Shown: one piece after another, positions 41,638 to 51,465 of the stretch
How the letters are laid out: every line of letters starts with the position of its first letter
Position numbering within the stretch: position 1 is the first letter of the stretch
DNA from: Herbidospora cretacea
GTDB lineage: Bacteria; Actinomycetota; Actinomycetes; Streptosporangiales; Streptosporangiaceae
Assembly: GCF_001570605.1 (NCBI RefSeq)
Contig: NZ_BBXG01000003.1
Coordinates: forward strand, 62,001-126,000
Direction of reading: 5' to 3'
DNA: 64,000 bases
Program-made: the position numbers and the translations under genes
The notes under the pieces: generated by a model
What the model saw: only the letters and a program-made list of their open reading frames with translations
The model's database searches: none
What the model was told of the DNA's origin: nothing

Positions 41638-43500
41638 TCAGTGATAGGGCGTGAGGGTCGCGTCCAGGGATTGGCGGCCGAGGAGGCGGAGCAGGGCTGA
41701 GGTCATGGTGGCCGGGTCGGTGTCGAAGTCGGTGTGGCCCCTGGCGGCGCAGTGGTCGGTGATCGGGGTCATGGTGCCCGACAGGACGACCTGCGCGCGG
41801 GGCAGGTCGAGCCCCGCCAGGTGCTTGGCCATGCCGAGCAGGGGGACCTCCCCGCCGGGCTGCTCGGGCCGTTCGAAGGCGCGGGAGACCAGGTAGAGGA
41901 TCGACTTGCGGTAGACGGCGCCGCACGTGTCGTCGAGTTCCCGCTCGTCGGTCAGGGCGAAGGTGGTGAAGCGGCCGATCCGGCCGGCCAGGGGCGCCAG
42001 GGTCCGGCGGTAGTCCGCCACGGTGATCGCGGGGGCCAGGAAGGTCGTGGACGCGATGGGCACCCCCGCCGCCACCAGGCGCTCGGCCAGCGCCGCGAGG
42101 AAGATCGAACCGGCGCTGTGGCCGACCAGGTGGACGCGGGTGCCGGGGCGCAGGTGGTTCCTCAGGGCCAGCGCGGTCAGGGTCGCGCCGGGCTGGGCCG
42201 ACCGGGTCGCGGTCCAGTCGACCGGGCCGGAGACGGGCGCGGAGGCGGCGCGGGCGTTCTGCTTCATCTGGTCCCAGGCCCACGACAGGCTGCTCCTGGC
42301 CACGACCTCCACGGCGCGGTCGGCCTGTTCGGTGAGCCACTCGGCCGGGCCGCCGGCGGGCAGGAAGCGGCGGGCCAGGTCGGCGAGCTGGTCGAGGAGG
42401 GTCTCGGTCGCGCCGGTCTGCCAGGCGAAGGTGAGGGGGTAGACCTGGTTGGCCAGCCACCAGCCGAGGTCCCGGCGGGCGATGTCCTGGCCGGTGCCGC
42501 CGCTGGTCAGGCCGCCGTGCGCGTAGAGGACCACGTGGTGCTCGGAGCCGCCCCACTTGTCGTGGGCGGCGTCCATCCGGGTGAGGGCGGCCTCGATCTG
42601 GCGGGGCGAGCTCTCGAAGGAGCCGATCTTGGCCAGGCGGCCGTCGTTCCCGAGGTTCACCACGTGGGGGGCCAGGTCCGTCCCGGCCGCGCCCGTCTGG
42701 GCGTCCTCCGCCGGGCGGGCGCGGAGGGTCAGAGGGGTGCCCCGGACGCCTGGACGGACCGCGAAGGCGTCGTAGGCGGTGGCGAGCCATTCCTCGTACG
42801 GGAGGGTCGCGAAGCCGCCTGCGGCCCACGTGGGGCCCCAGGAGTTCTGGACCAGGAAACCCGTCTCGTCGTAGCCGACCAGCGCGAAGGCGTGGCCGCC
42901 CAGGGTCGCGTGGCCGTTCAGGCGGCGGATGACGTGGGCGCCGTTCTCCACGACGGGACGGGTCCAGCCCTCGTGGACGACGGCCGACACGCACACCGCG
43001 CGGGCCTCCTCGATGGCCGACTGCATGTCGTCGAGGCGTCCGGGGGTGACGCGGTAGTAGGCGCCCATCGGGATCCTGGCCGCCTCGGCGGCCACGAGGG
43101 GGTCGGCGAGGTCCGGCTCGGGGGTCGTCCAGGCCGCCTCGGGGAGCACGCCGTGGCGGTGCCAGCCCTTGAGGACGCCCCGGAGCGACGAGCCGACGTC
43201 CTCCTCGCCGGCGAACTCGTCGTAGCGCCGCCCGAGGCGGTAGAGCATGTACGGGCTCACCGCCAGGCCACGCCGGGCCGAGGCGATGACGGCGGCGAGG
43301 GCGTGGCCCGTGCAGGAGGCCCCCTCCTGGGTGAGGACCCGCCGTCCGGCGCGGTTGTCCACCACGTCGGGAAGCGGCCGCAGGAGGGGGCGGTAGGTGA
43401 GGTCGCGGGCGTCGTACACATCGGGGAGGACGGCCGCGACGAAGGGGCGGCCGCCGACGGTGACGGTCCCGGGAGGGACGGCTTTGGCCATGTCCGCCAC
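41638..43500 (-). CDS. Fusion of a papain-like cysteine protease and an alpha/beta hydrolase
   Basis: Residues 20-255 form a C1-type protease with the whole catalytic set: Gln58 and Cys63 in TQEGASCTGHA, His203 in GGHAFALVGYD and Asn219 in VQNSWGPTW. Residues 280-620 form an alpha/beta hydrolase with HVVLYAHGGLTSGG and the nucleophile Ser462 in VHLVGHSAGSIF; a His near the end (GHTDFDTD region) could complete the triad. No signal peptide or membrane segment is seen, so it should be cytoplasmic unless exported by another route. The start (43500, alternative ATG 43491) is tentative. Function unknown; see findings. Confidence 0.82.
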   Translation of the reverse strand: MADMAKAVPPGTVTVGGRPFVAAVLPDVYDARDLTYRPLLRPLPDVVDNRAGRRVLTQEGASCTGHALAAVIASARRGLAVSPYMLYRLGRRYDEFAGEEDVGSSLRGVLKGWHRHGVLPEAAWTTPEPDLADPLVAAEAARIPMGAYYRVTPGRLDDMQSAIEEARAVCVSAVVHEGWTRPVVENGAHVIRRLNGHATLGGHAFALVGYDETGFLVQNSWGPTWAAGGFATLPYEEWLATAYDAFAVRPGVRGTPLTLRARPAEDAQTGAAGTDLAPHVVNLGNDGRLAKIGSFESSPRQIEAALTRMDAAHDKWGGSEHHVVLYAHGGLTSGGTGQDIARRDLGWWLANQVYPLTFAWQTGATETLLDQLADLARRFLPAGGPAEWLTEQADRAVEVVARSSLSWAWDQMKQNARAASAPVSGPVDWTATRSAQPGATLTALALRNHLRPGTRVHLVGHSAGSIFLAALAERLVAAGVPIASTTFLAPAITVADYRRTLAPLAGRIGRFTTFALTDERELDDTCGAVYRKSILYLVSRAFERPEQPGGEVPLLGMAKHLAGLDLPRAQVVLSGTMTPITDHCAARGHTDFDTDPATMTSALLRLLGRQSLDATLTPYH

Positions 43501-43617
43501 GGTAGGAACGGGCCAGGGGCCGCCGCCACGGGGTCTGCCCTGGGGTTATCCCTCGGGTAATGGAAACCCCAAGTCACTCACAAGTGGTGGACAAGGCGCG
43601 TATCCCACGATCATTCC

Positions 43618-45300
43618 GTGAACCTCAGAAAAATCATCGTCGCCACCGCGGCGGTGTCGGTGCTCGCCGCATCTCCCGCGTACGCCGACGAGACGCCAGA
43701 CGTCCCCATCGGCACCAGGCTCGCCGCGAAGACCCACCCCGCCGTCCAGCTCACCAGCCTCACCTACACCGGCCAGGTGAGCGTCCCGACCCCGGCCGTC
43801 AACGAGGCCAACCTCTACGCCCTGGTCGACAAGATCACCAATGACGTGCTCGCCGGGAAGATCGCGCAGGACCAGCGCAGCATCGCGAAGTACATGTTCG
43901 AGCAGATGAACGCCAACGTGGGCGCCTACCTCGTGCCCGGCACGCCGAACCGCGTCGTGGACGCCGAGGTCGGCGGCATGTGCACCGGCTGGTGGGTCAC
44001 CCCGGACGGGTACATGGTCACCGGCGCGCACTGCGTCCAGATGGGCGACAAGGAGCTCAACGACGTCTTCGCCCAGCAGGCGCTGACCAAGTTCTACGAG
44101 GAGGACGCGCAGGGCATCCTGGAGATGGTCAAGGACCTCTCTCCCGACGAAGAGATGATCAAGCTCGCGGAGAACCTCTTCATCAACTTCAACGCGGCCA
44201 ACATGCAGGTCAACGGGCTGAAGAAGGAGATCGCGGTCGTCCAGGCCCACCCGGGCGGCGGCGTCGACAAGACCGCCAAGCCCATCGTCGCCGAGCTCGT
44301 CGACGTCGGGGAGAGCTACCCGGGCAAGGACTACGCGCTGCTCAAGGTCAACGGGCAGCAGAACCTGCCGACCGTGCCGCTCGGGAACGACGCCGACGTG
44401 CAGGTCGGGTCGACGGTCTACATCAGCGGGTTCCCCGGGCTGGTCACCAACACGCCGTTCTTCAGCCTGGAGTCGAAGCTCGACCCGGCGCTGACCGAGG
44501 GGCCGTACAACGCGCTGCGGACGACCGACAAGGGCGTGCCGTACATCCAGACGCAGGCGCCGTCCTACCACGGCAACTCCGGCGGCCCGGTGTTCTCCAA
44601 GGACGGCGACGTCATCGGCATGCTGATCGCGGGGACCGTGTCCCAGGGCGGGGAGGCCTCGGAGAACGAGTCGTTCGTGCTGCCGGTCTCGGTCATCAAG
44701 GAGAAGCTGAACGAGAAGGGCATCAAGCCCACCGCCTCGGCCACCACGACCCGCTGGAACGCCGCGCTGGACGCCTTCTTCCTGCACCACTACTCGCAGG
44801 CGCTGCCCATCTTCCGCGAGGTCCAGGCGCTGCACCCGACCCACCCGTGGGTCGCCGAGTACATCACCAACTCCCAGCAGGCCATCACGGCCGGCAAGGA
44901 CGAGACGCCGCAGTCGTCGAGCTTCTGGCTGCTGGTCGGCGCCGGCGTGATCGTGGCGATCCTGCTCGGCCTGGTCCTGCTCCGCCTGCTGGTGAAGAAC
45001 GCCAAGCGGAGGAAGCGCGCCCAGATCCCGGTCTACCACGGCGCGCCGCCCTACCAGGCCGCCCAGCAGATCCCGGCCTACCAGCCGCCGCAGGCCCACC
45101 CGCTGCCCCCGGCCGAGAGCACGACGCGCTACCGCCCGCCGTCGCAGCCCTACCAGGCCTACCAGCAGCAACACGGCAACCCCTACGGGCAGCAGCAAGG
45201 AGGCGGACCCGTCCCGCAGCCGCAGGACCGCAACGTCGCCGACTTGGAGCGCGAGCTGGAGCAGCTCCGCCGCCAGCTCGGCAACCGGCCGCCGCAGTAG
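43618..45300 (+). CDS. Membrane-anchored trypsin-like serine protease
   Basis: A Sec signal peptide (to about residue 23) precedes a trypsin-like domain with His138 in VTGAHC, Asp238 in GKDYALLKV and Ser321 in YHGNSGGPVF. A short helical repeat segment (ALDAFFLHHYSQALPIFREVQALHP) follows, then one membrane helix near 440-463, a basic stop-transfer (KNAKRRKRAQ) and a cytoplasmic Pro/Gln/Tyr-rich tail ending in a coiled coil (LERELEQLRRQL). The protease faces out and the tail faces in. It could act in envelope quality control. It is divergent from the fusion gene. Confidence 0.88.
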   Translation: MNLRKIIVATAAVSVLAASPAYADETPDVPIGTRLAAKTHPAVQLTSLTYTGQVSVPTPAVNEANLYALVDKITNDVLAGKIAQDQRSIAKYMFEQMNANVGAYLVPGTPNRVVDAEVGGMCTGWWVTPDGYMVTGAHCVQMGDKELNDVFAQQALTKFYEEDAQGILEMVKDLSPDEEMIKLAENLFINFNAANMQVNGLKKEIAVVQAHPGGGVDKTAKPIVAELVDVGESYPGKDYALLKVNGQQNLPTVPLGNDADVQVGSTVYISGFPGLVTNTPFFSLESKLDPALTEGPYNALRTTDKGVPYIQTQAPSYHGNSGGPVFSKDGDVIGMLIAGTVSQGGEASENESFVLPVSVIKEKLNEKGIKPTASATTTRWNAALDAFFLHHYSQALPIFREVQALHPTHPWVAEYITNSQQAITAGKDETPQSSSFWLLVGAGVIVAILLGLVLLRLLVKNAKRRKRAQIPVYHGAPPYQAAQQIPAYQPPQAHPLPPAESTTRYRPPSQPYQAYQQQHGNPYGQQQGGGPVPQPQDRNVADLERELEQLRRQLGNRPPQ

Positions 45301-45366
45301 CGCGGGACCGCTCATCGGCGCGGGCCGTGTCGTCGGGAAAGGCATTCTCCGTTACGCCTCCGGAGT

Positions 45367-45399
45367 GGCCGGCCGCTCTCCGGAGCACGCCGGCCTTTT
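45367..45399 (+). terminator. Terminator after the serine-protease gene
   Basis: Arms GGCCGGC and GCCGGCC enclose an inner GCTC/GAGC stem and are followed by TTTT. Confidence 0.75.
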
Positions 45400-45419
45400 C
45401 CGTGCGGATAAACATCGGA

Positions 45420-45449
45420 TAAGCGAATTCGCTTAAGGGGTGTTTAACG
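45420..45449. promoter_or_regulatory. Operator/promoter region of the exporter operon
   Basis: TAAGCGAATTCGCTTA is a perfect 16-base palindrome (45420-45435). It overlaps CTTAAGGGGTGTTTA (45432-45446), a near copy of CTTAACCGGTGTTTA at 48834-48848 upstream of the response regulator. Both are close to gene starts. Confidence 0.55.
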
Positions 45450-45470
45450 GCTCCTCGCTAGAAATCGCAC

Positions 45471-45974
45471 ATGAAACGAATCGGAATGGCCGTCGTCGCG
45501 GCGCTGCCGCTGTTCCTGGCGGCCTGTGGAACCCCTCAGACGGGCGGTGTGGCGACCGCCGGAGGCGGGGCCGCCTCGGCCGCGCCCAGCCCCAGCGCCT
45601 CGGGGGACGGGGTGAAGTTCGCGCAGTGCATGCGGGAGCACGGCATCGACGTGCCCGACCCCGAGCCGGGGAGCAACGCCGTCCGGGTGCGGGTCGGCGA
45701 GGGGGTCGATCCGGCGACCGTCGACAAGGCCAACGAGGAATGCGCGAAATACCGGCCGATCGGGGGCGGGCCGGGGGTGAACGACGCGGCGTTCGCGGAC
45801 GCCGTGCAGAAATTCACCGCCTGCATGCGGGACAACGGCGTCGACATGCCCGACCCGCAGGTCGACGGCGGCCGGGTCATGATCAAGGGGCCGAAGGGCG
45901 AGATGGACTCGCCCGAGGCGCAGAAGGCGCGGGAGATCTGCGAGAAGCACCTGCCCGGCGGGGGACCGAAGTGA
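45471..45974 (+). CDS. Lipoprotein, hypothetical, with duplicated Cys-containing motif
   Basis: The lipobox is LFLAAC, and a Gly/Ala/Ser/Pro linker follows. The rest holds two similar units, [16 protein letters not shown] and [16 protein letters not shown], each followed by an AxxxCxKY/CEKHLP segment; the four Cys probably form disulfides. Proteins of this type are encoded ahead of a membrane-fusion protein and MacB-like transporter in many actinomycetes, as here. It may bind or chaperone the exported substrate (inference). Its stop overlaps the next GTG. Confidence 0.82.
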   Translation: MKRIGMAVVAALPLFLAACGTPQTGGVATAGGGAASAAPSPSASGDGVKFAQCMREHGIDVPDPEPGSNAVRVRVGEGVDPATVDKANEECAKYRPIGGGPGVNDAAFADAVQKFTACMRDNGVDMPDPQVDGGRVMIKGPKGEMDSPEAQKAREICEKHLPGGGPK

Positions 45975-46990
45975 GGAAGGGGCTGCTCGCCGGGGGAGTG
46001 GCGGTGGCGGCGCTGGCCGGGGGCGGGGTCGCGGCGGCCTCCCTCGACCGGTCGGCCCCGCCGCCCTCCCCGGCCGCCGTCGCGACGGCGGAGATCACCC
46101 GGGGCGACCTGGCCGACGCCGAGACCGTCGGCGGCACGCTCGGCTACGAGAACCGCCGCGAACTGCCCAACGCCGCCCGCGGCACGGTCACCTGGACGCC
46201 CGAGGAGGGCGCCGTCGTCCGCAGGGGGAAGCGGCTCTACGCCGTCTCCGGCAAGAGCGTCGTCCTCCTGTACGGCACCATGCCCATGTACCGCGAGCTC
46301 ACCACCGGCACGAGCGGGCGCGACGTCCTCCAGCTGGAGCGCAACCTCAAGGCGCTCGGCTACGACCCCGGCACGGTCGACGGCGACTTCACCTGGTCCA
46401 CCCGGTCGGCCGTACGGGACTGGCAGGAGGACCGGAACCTCGACGAGACCGGGGTGGTCGGGCCCGAGCAGGTGGTGATCGCCTCCGGCGCGGTCCGGGT
46501 CGCCGAGGTCACCACCGAGCCCGGGATGCCGGCCGGGCGGTCCGTCATCGCCACCACCGGCACCAAGCGCGTCGTCCACGTCGACCTCGCCGCCTCCGAC
46601 CAGCAGCTCGCCCGGCTGGGCGCGGCGGTGACGCTGGAGATGCCCGACGGGCGTACCGGAAAAGGACGGATCACCTCGATCGGCACGGTCGCGAAGCCGC
46701 CCGCCGAGCCGGGCGGGGAGGCGACGGTCGACGTCGAGATCACCGCCCGGGGCGGGCTCGGCCGGTTCGACCAGGCCCCGGTCGACGTCGGCCTGACCAG
46801 CGAGACCAGGAAGGACGTCCTGTCGGTGCCGGTCGAGGCGCTGCTGGCGCTGCGCGAGGGCGGCTACGGCGTCAAGGTCGACAAGGGCGCGGTGGTCGTC
46901 GTGGAGACCGGGCTGTTCGCGGCCGGTCGGGTCGAGATCGAGGGCCCGGGGCTGGCCGAGGGCATGAAGGTCGAGGTGCCCGCCGAATGA
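45971..46990 (+). CDS. Membrane-fusion (HlyD-type) protein with peptidoglycan-binding domain
   Basis: One N-terminal membrane helix (residues about 4-24) is followed by a split lipoyl/HlyD-type beta domain. Between its halves is a peptidoglycan-binding helical domain, [40 protein letters not shown] at about residues 110-150. The C-terminal part ([22 protein letters not shown]) is typical of RND/MacB adaptors. It would link the ABC exporter to the wall. GTG 45971 overlaps the lipoprotein stop (GTGA). Confidence 0.87.
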   Translation: MRKGLLAGGVAVAALAGGGVAAASLDRSAPPPSPAAVATAEITRGDLADAETVGGTLGYENRRELPNAARGTVTWTPEEGAVVRRGKRLYAVSGKSVVLLYGTMPMYRELTTGTSGRDVLQLERNLKALGYDPGTVDGDFTWSTRSAVRDWQEDRNLDETGVVGPEQVVIASGAVRVAEVTTEPGMPAGRSVIATTGTKRVVHVDLAASDQQLARLGAAVTLEMPDGRTGKGRITSIGTVAKPPAEPGGEATVDVEITARGGLGRFDQAPVDVGLTSETRKDVLSVPVEALLALREGGYGVKVDKGAVVVVETGLFAAGRVEIEGPGLAEGMKVEVPAE

Positions 46991-47655
46991 CCGCCGTCAT
47001 CGAACTGGCCGGGGCCGCCAAGGTCTATTCAGGGGGCGTCCGCGCCCTCGACGGCGTCGACCTGCGCGTCGAGGCGGGCGAACTGGTCGCCATCGCCGGG
47101 CCCTCGGGGTCGGGCAAGTCGACCATGCTGCACCTCATCGGCACCCTCGACCGGCCCTCCGAGGGCGTGGTCAGGATCGCCGGGTACGACGTCGCCGCGC
47201 TCTCCGACCGTGAGCTGTCGGCGCTGCGGGCCCGGCGCATCGGGTTCGTCTTCCAGCAGTTCCACCTGGCCGACGGCGTGAGCGCGCTCGACAACGTCGC
47301 CGACGGCCTTCTGTACGCCGGGACGAACCGCCGCGAACGCCGCGAGAGGGCCGCCGAGGCGCTCACCCGCGTCGGCCTGGGCCATCGCCTGAGCCACCGG
47401 CCGAACGAGCTGTCGGGCGGCGAGCGGCAGCGGGTCGCGGTCGCCCGCGCCGTCGTCGGCGAACCGGCGCTGCTGCTCGCCGACGAGCCGACCGGGAACC
47501 TCGACTCGGTCTCCGGAACCGGCGTGCTCGCCCTCCTGGCGGAGCTGAACGCGGCCGGGACCACCGTGGTGATCATCACGCACGACGCCGAGGTGGCCGC
47601 CGCCGCGCCGCGCCGGATCAGGCTGCGCGACGGGAGGGTGGTGTCGGATGGCTGA
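46987..47655 (+). CDS. ABC exporter ATP-binding protein (MacB/LolD type)
   Basis: A 222-residue ATPase with Walker [10 protein letters not shown], signature LSGGERQRV, Walker [13 protein letters not shown] and switch His in IITHDAEVA. The Q-loop FVFQQFHL and the sequence GTLDRPSEG are typical of the MacB/LolD branch. It overlaps both the adaptor stop and the permease start, forming one operon. Confidence 0.94.
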   Translation: MTAVIELAGAAKVYSGGVRALDGVDLRVEAGELVAIAGPSGSGKSTMLHLIGTLDRPSEGVVRIAGYDVAALSDRELSALRARRIGFVFQQFHLADGVSALDNVADGLLYAGTNRRERRERAAEALTRVGLGHRLSHRPNELSGGERQRVAVARAVVGEPALLLADEPTGNLDSVSGTGVLALLAELNAAGTTVVIITHDAEVAAAAPRRIRLRDGRVVSDG

Positions 47656-48838
47656 GCTGCGACCGGCCCGGCTCACCTGGGGCGACCTGGTCAGGGTCGG
47701 CGCGGCCGGGCTGCGGGCCCGGCCCGCGCGGGCGGTGCTGTCGGCGCTCGGGATCGCCATCGGCATCGCGACCATGGTCGCCGTCGTCGGCGTCTCCTCC
47801 TCGTCGAAGGCGCAGCTGCTGGCCGAGCTCGACCGGCTCGGCACCAACCTGCTGCGGGTCACCCCCGGCCAGAGCCTGTTCGGCGAGCCGACCTCGCTGC
47901 CGGAGACCGCGCCGGCGATGGTCGGGCGCATCGGCCCGGTCCAGGTCGCGGGCGCGACCGGCGACACCGGGACGCCCGTCTTCCGCACCGACCGGATCGA
48001 CCCCCGGCGGACCGCCGGGCTCACCACCCGGGCCGCCTCGCTGGACCTGCTCCGAGCGCTGCAGACCGGCGTCGCCGACGGCGTCTGGCTGAACGCCGCG
48101 ACCGCCCGGCAGCGGGCCGTCGTGCTCGGCGCGGTGGCCTCGGAGCGGCTCGGCGTGCGGGCCGCCGGGGGACAGGTGTGGATCGGCGGGCGGTGGTGGA
48201 CCGTCGTCGGGATCCTGGCGTCGTCGCCGCTGGCGCCCGAGGTCGACCGGTCGGCGCTGGTCGGCTTCGGGGCGGCGGAGACGTACCTGGACTTCGACCG
48301 GCATCCGACCACGATCTACACGCGCACCGACCCCGGCCAGGTCGACGCGGTCCGGGCGGTCCTCCCGGCCACGGCGGCGCCGGAGAGCCCGGAGGAGGTC
48401 GAGGTGAGCCGTCCGTCCGACGCGCTGGCGGCGCGGGCCGCGGCCGACTCGGCGTTCACCAACCTGCTGCTGGGGATCGGCGCGGTCGCGCTGCTCGTCG
48501 GCGGGGTCGGGGTGGCCAACACCATGGTCATCTCGGTGCTCGAACGGCGTCGCGAGATCGGGCTGCGCCGCTCGCTGGGGGCGACCCGGGGGCAGGTGCG
48601 CGGGCAGTTCCTCACCGAGTCGCTGCTGCTCTCCGGGCTGGGCGGGGTGGCCGGAGCGGTTCTCGGCGGGGCGGTGACGGTGGCGTACGCGACCTGGACG
48701 GGGCTGCCCCCGACGGTGCCGGCCTGGGCGCCGGGCGGCGCGCTCGCGGCGACGCTGCTGGTCGGCACGGTCGCCGGGATCTACCCGGCGATGCGGGCCG
48801 CCCGCATGTCGCCCACCCTCGCCCTCAGCAGTACTTAA
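47648..48838 (+). CDS. MacB/FtsX-type ABC transporter permease
   Basis: The 396-residue protein has the MacB layout: a helix near residue 30-55 ([18 protein letters not shown]), a large periplasm-facing domain, then three C-terminal helices near 275-300, 320-345 and 355-380, with the motif [22 protein letters not shown]. These proteins act as mechanotransducers that expel substrates or lipoproteins. It starts eight bases before the ATPase stop. Confidence 0.93.
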   Translation: MAELRPARLTWGDLVRVGAAGLRARPARAVLSALGIAIGIATMVAVVGVSSSSKAQLLAELDRLGTNLLRVTPGQSLFGEPTSLPETAPAMVGRIGPVQVAGATGDTGTPVFRTDRIDPRRTAGLTTRAASLDLLRALQTGVADGVWLNAATARQRAVVLGAVASERLGVRAAGGQVWIGGRWWTVVGILASSPLAPEVDRSALVGFGAAETYLDFDRHPTTIYTRTDPGQVDAVRAVLPATAAPESPEEVEVSRPSDALAARAAADSAFTNLLLGIGAVALLVGGVGVANTMVISVLERRREIGLRRSLGATRGQVRGQFLTESLLLSGLGGVAGAVLGGAVTVAYATWTGLPPTVPAWAPGGALAATLLVGTVAGIYPAMRAARMSPTLALSST

Positions 48839-48850
48839 CCGGTGTTTACC
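48834..48850. promoter_or_regulatory. Response-regulator box upstream of the two-component genes
   Basis: CTTAACCGGTGTTTA repeats the box at 45432-45446 with two changes. It overlaps the permease stop and lies 24 bases before the response-regulator ATG, so it could control regulator expression separately from the transporter. Confidence 0.5.
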
Positions 48851-48873
48851 CCCCGACCGGCAGGATGCGGACC

Positions 48874-49527
48874 ATGCGGGTGCTGGTGGCCGAGGACGAG
48901 AAGGTGCTGGCCCGGGTCGTGGCGGCCGGGCTGAGGCGAGAGACGATGGCGGTGGACGTCGTGCACGACGGCGACGCCGCCCTGGAACGCGCGATGACCC
49001 ACGACTACGACGTCATCGTGCTCGACCGCGACCTGCCGGCGGTGCACGGCGACGACGTGTGCCGCCGCCTGGTCGCGCAGCGGATCCCGGCGCGGATCAT
49101 CATGCTGACCGCGGCCGGGGACCTGCGGTCGAAGGTCGAGGGCCTGTCGATCGGCGCGGACGACTACCTGCCCAAGCCCTTCGACTTCCCCGAACTGGTC
49201 GCCCGGCTCCGGGCGCTGGCCCGCCGGGCGCCGCTGGCCCACCCGCCGGTGCTGGCACGGGCCGGGGTGACCCTCGACCCGGCCCGCCGCGAGGTGTTCC
49301 GCGACGGGCGCTACGTCGGGCTCAGCCCGAAGGAGTTCGCCGTGCTGGAGATCCTGCTGCGGGCCGGCGGGACGGTGGTCAGCGCCGAGGACCTGCTGGA
49401 GAAGGCCTGGGACGAGAACGCCAACTACTTCACCAACTCGGTGCGGGTGACCGTGATGACCCTGCGCAGGAAACTCGGCGACCCGCCGGTCATCGAGACG
49501 ATCACCGGCGCCGGGTACCGCCTGTGA
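48874..49527 (+). CDS. OmpR-family response regulator
   Basis: The receiver domain has the acidic pair in LVAEDEKVLA, the phospho-Asp in VIVLDRDLPA near residue 51, Thr in MLTAAG and Lys in YLPKPFD. The C-terminal winged helix shows LSPKEFAVLEILLRAGG and TVMTLRRKLGDP. It is coupled to the kinase (GTGA overlap) and lies directly behind the exporter genes, which it probably controls through the CTTAANNGGTGTTTA boxes. Confidence 0.93.
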   Translation: MRVLVAEDEKVLARVVAAGLRRETMAVDVVHDGDAALERAMTHDYDVIVLDRDLPAVHGDDVCRRLVAQRIPARIIMLTAAGDLRSKVEGLSIGADDYLPKPFDFPELVARLRALARRAPLAHPPVLARAGVTLDPARREVFRDGRYVGLSPKEFAVLEILLRAGGTVVSAEDLLEKAWDENANYFTNSVRVTVMTLRRKLGDPPVIETITGAGYRL

Positions 49528-50639
49528 ACCGCATGCCGGTCAGGTGGCGGCTCACCCTGGTCTACGGGAGCCTGTTCTTCGCGGCGGCGCTGGCCCTCGT
49601 GCTGATCAACTACTTCGTGGTCAGCAGCCGCCTCAGCGAGCGGCTGCTGATCCGGCTCCCGCCCGAGCTGCCGTCGCCCTCCGGCGAGAAGCGGCAGTTG
49701 TTCTTCGGCGTCTTCAACAAGCAGATCGACGACTACCACTCGACGGTGCTGAGCTCCCTGGTCCAGTGGTCGCTGCTGGCCACCGTGCTCGTCGGCCTCG
49801 TCGCGCTGGCGGTCGGGTGGTATGTGGCCCGGCGCGCCCTCGACCCGCTCCAGCGCGTCACCGAGACGGCCCGCCGCCTGTCCACCGACACGCTGCACCG
49901 GCGCATCTCCATGGCCGGGCCGAACGACGAGATCAAGGACCTGGCCGACACCTTCGACTCCATGCTGGAACGCCTCGACAACGCCTTCGACGGCCAGCGC
50001 CGGTTCGTCGCCAACGCCTCCCACGAGCTGCGCACCCCGCTGGCCATCAACCGCGCGCTGCTCCAGGTCTCCATGTCGGACGGGGCGATCCCCGAGTCGC
50101 TCCGGCCGGTCCGCGACGAGCTGCTGGCCTCCAACTCCCGGCAGGAGCGCCTCATCGAGGGCCTGCTGACCCTGGCCCTGAGCGAGCGCGACCTGACGGG
50201 CAAGGAGCCCGGCGACCTCGCCGACCTCGCCGAACCCTCCCTGCTCGCCCACGGCCTCGCGCTGCCCCGGCGGCTGCCCGCCCCGGTGGTGGGCGACGGG
50301 GTCCTGCTGGAGCGCATGATCCGCAACCTGGTCGACAACGCGGTCGCCTACAACGACCAGCGCGCACAGGTGACCGTCCGGACGGGCAGCGCCGCCGGCC
50401 ACTCCTACGTGACCGTCGAGAACACCGGCCGCGAGATCGCCCCCGCCCAGGCGGCCCGCCTGTTCGACCCCTTCATCCGCCTCGACGCCGACCGCACGGG
50501 CTCGGCGGGCGGCGCGGGCCTGGGACTGTCCATCGTCCGCGCCATCGCCCGCGCCCACGGCGGCACGGCGGAGGCCCGCCCGCGCGAGGGCGGCGGCCTG
50601 CTCGTGACGATCCGCCTGCCGGCCGCTCTGCCCGGCTGA
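49524..50639 (+). CDS. Sensor histidine kinase
   Basis: The 371-residue kinase has two membrane helices (about 12-35 and 78-100) with a short outer loop of about 40 residues between, a HAMP linker (RRALDPLQRVTETARRLS), the H-box FVANASHELRTPLAINR, the N-box MIRNLVDNAVAYN and the G-box GGAGLGLSIVRAIARAHGG. The small sensor loop suggests detection of a membrane-borne signal, as in kinases paired with ABC exporters. It phosphorylates the adjacent OmpR regulator. Confidence 0.94.
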   Translation: MNRMPVRWRLTLVYGSLFFAAALALVLINYFVVSSRLSERLLIRLPPELPSPSGEKRQLFFGVFNKQIDDYHSTVLSSLVQWSLLATVLVGLVALAVGWYVARRALDPLQRVTETARRLSTDTLHRRISMAGPNDEIKDLADTFDSMLERLDNAFDGQRRFVANASHELRTPLAINRALLQVSMSDGAIPESLRPVRDELLASNSRQERLIEGLLTLALSERDLTGKEPGDLADLAEPSLLAHGLALPRRLPAPVVGDGVLLERMIRNLVDNAVAYNDQRAQVTVRTGSAAGHSYVTVENTGREIAPAQAARLFDPFIRLDADRTGSAGGAGLGLSIVRAIARAHGGTAEARPREGGGLLVTIRLPAALPG

Positions 50640-50723
50640 CCGGGACACGGCTCACGGCGCGCGTGACTCCATGATCATTAGCGGCTACTGTCCGTAGTGA
50701 TCAAGGAATCAGAAGGAGATCAC

Positions 50724-51086
50724 GTGCGCACCGTCCTCGCCGCCGCCCTCGTCATGCTCACCGCCACGCCCGCCGCCGCCGAGACGCCGTCGGCGTTCGT
50801 GCTGGCCAGGAGCGTCGACGGTCAGACGCAGGTGACCACCACGCTGGTCTGCGACGGCGCCGGGAGCACCCATCCGCGCGCCGCCGAGGCGTGTGCGGAG
50901 CTGCGCCGGGCCGGCGGCCGTTTCGAGGCGCTCAACGTCAAACCCGACGCCATCTGCACCAAGGAGTATCTGCCGCACACGGCCATCGCGCTCGGCGCCT
51001 GGCAGGGCCGGCTCGTCGTCTGGCGGAAGACCTTCGGCAACCGCTGCGTGATGTCCGGCGCCACCGGAAGCGTCTTCGATTTCTAG
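50724..51086 (+). CDS. SSI-family subtilisin-inhibitor-like protein
   Basis: The protein has a signal peptide ending TPAAAET and the SSI core: TTLVCDGAGSTHPRAAEAC, then ICTKEYLPHTAIALGAWQG and TFGNRCVMSGATGSVFDF, with four Cys for the two usual disulfides. By alignment to SSI the reactive-site P1 is the Lys in CTKEY, so trypsin-like proteases would be preferred. GTG 50724 was chosen over a start nine codons earlier because AGAAGGAG lies just upstream. It could restrain secreted proteases such as the one at 43618 (inference). Confidence 0.92.
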   Translation: MRTVLAAALVMLTATPAAAETPSAFVLARSVDGQTQVTTTLVCDGAGSTHPRAAEACAELRRAGGRFEALNVKPDAICTKEYLPHTAIALGAWQGRLVVWRKTFGNRCVMSGATGSVFDF

Positions 51087-51108
51087 AAGCGGTTCCTAGG
51101 ATGGCCGG

Positions 51109-51465
51109 ATGGAACTCGATCTGTTCGCCGGGATCCCGGTCTCCGACTTCGCGGCGGCCGTCGACTGGTACGAGAGACTGCTCGGCGGCGCGCCCACCTT
51201 CTTCCCGAACGATCGGGAGGCCGTCTGGGAACTGGCCGGGCACCGCTACCTCTACATCGAACTCCTCCCGGCGCGCGCCGGTCACTCGATGGCCACGATC
51301 TTCACCGGCGACCTCGACACCCTGGTCGACGGCATCACCGCCCGGGGGCTGGAACCGGCCCAGCGCGAGACCTACGACAACGGCGTCCGCAAGGTGACCT
51401 ACCGCGACCCCGACGGCAACGAGATCGGCTTCGGCGGCGCCCCGGATCAGCTCAGCACGGGCTGA
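51109..51465 (+). CDS. VOC family protein
   Basis: A 118-residue glyoxalase-fold protein: FAGIPVSDFAAAVDWYERLLGG at the start and VRKVTYRDPDGNEIGFGG at the end mark the two modules. Likely a metal or small-ligand binding enzyme of unknown substrate. It converges on the WYL regulator and their 3' ends overlap by 19 bases. Confidence 0.88.
   Translation: MELDLFAGIPVSDFAAAVDWYERLLGGAPTFFPNDREAVWELAGHRYLYIELLPARAGHSMATIFTGDLDTLVDGITARGLEPAQRETYDNGVRKVTYRDPDGNEIGFGGAPDQLSTG

Noticed and set aside
41638-43500. Secreted nutritional protease
   Set aside because: No signal peptide or lipobox is visible, and a second enzymatic domain is fused.
45471-50639. Bacitracin-type BceAB resistance module
   Set aside because: The transporter has a membrane-fusion protein and a MacB-type permease with four helices rather than the ten-helix BceB.
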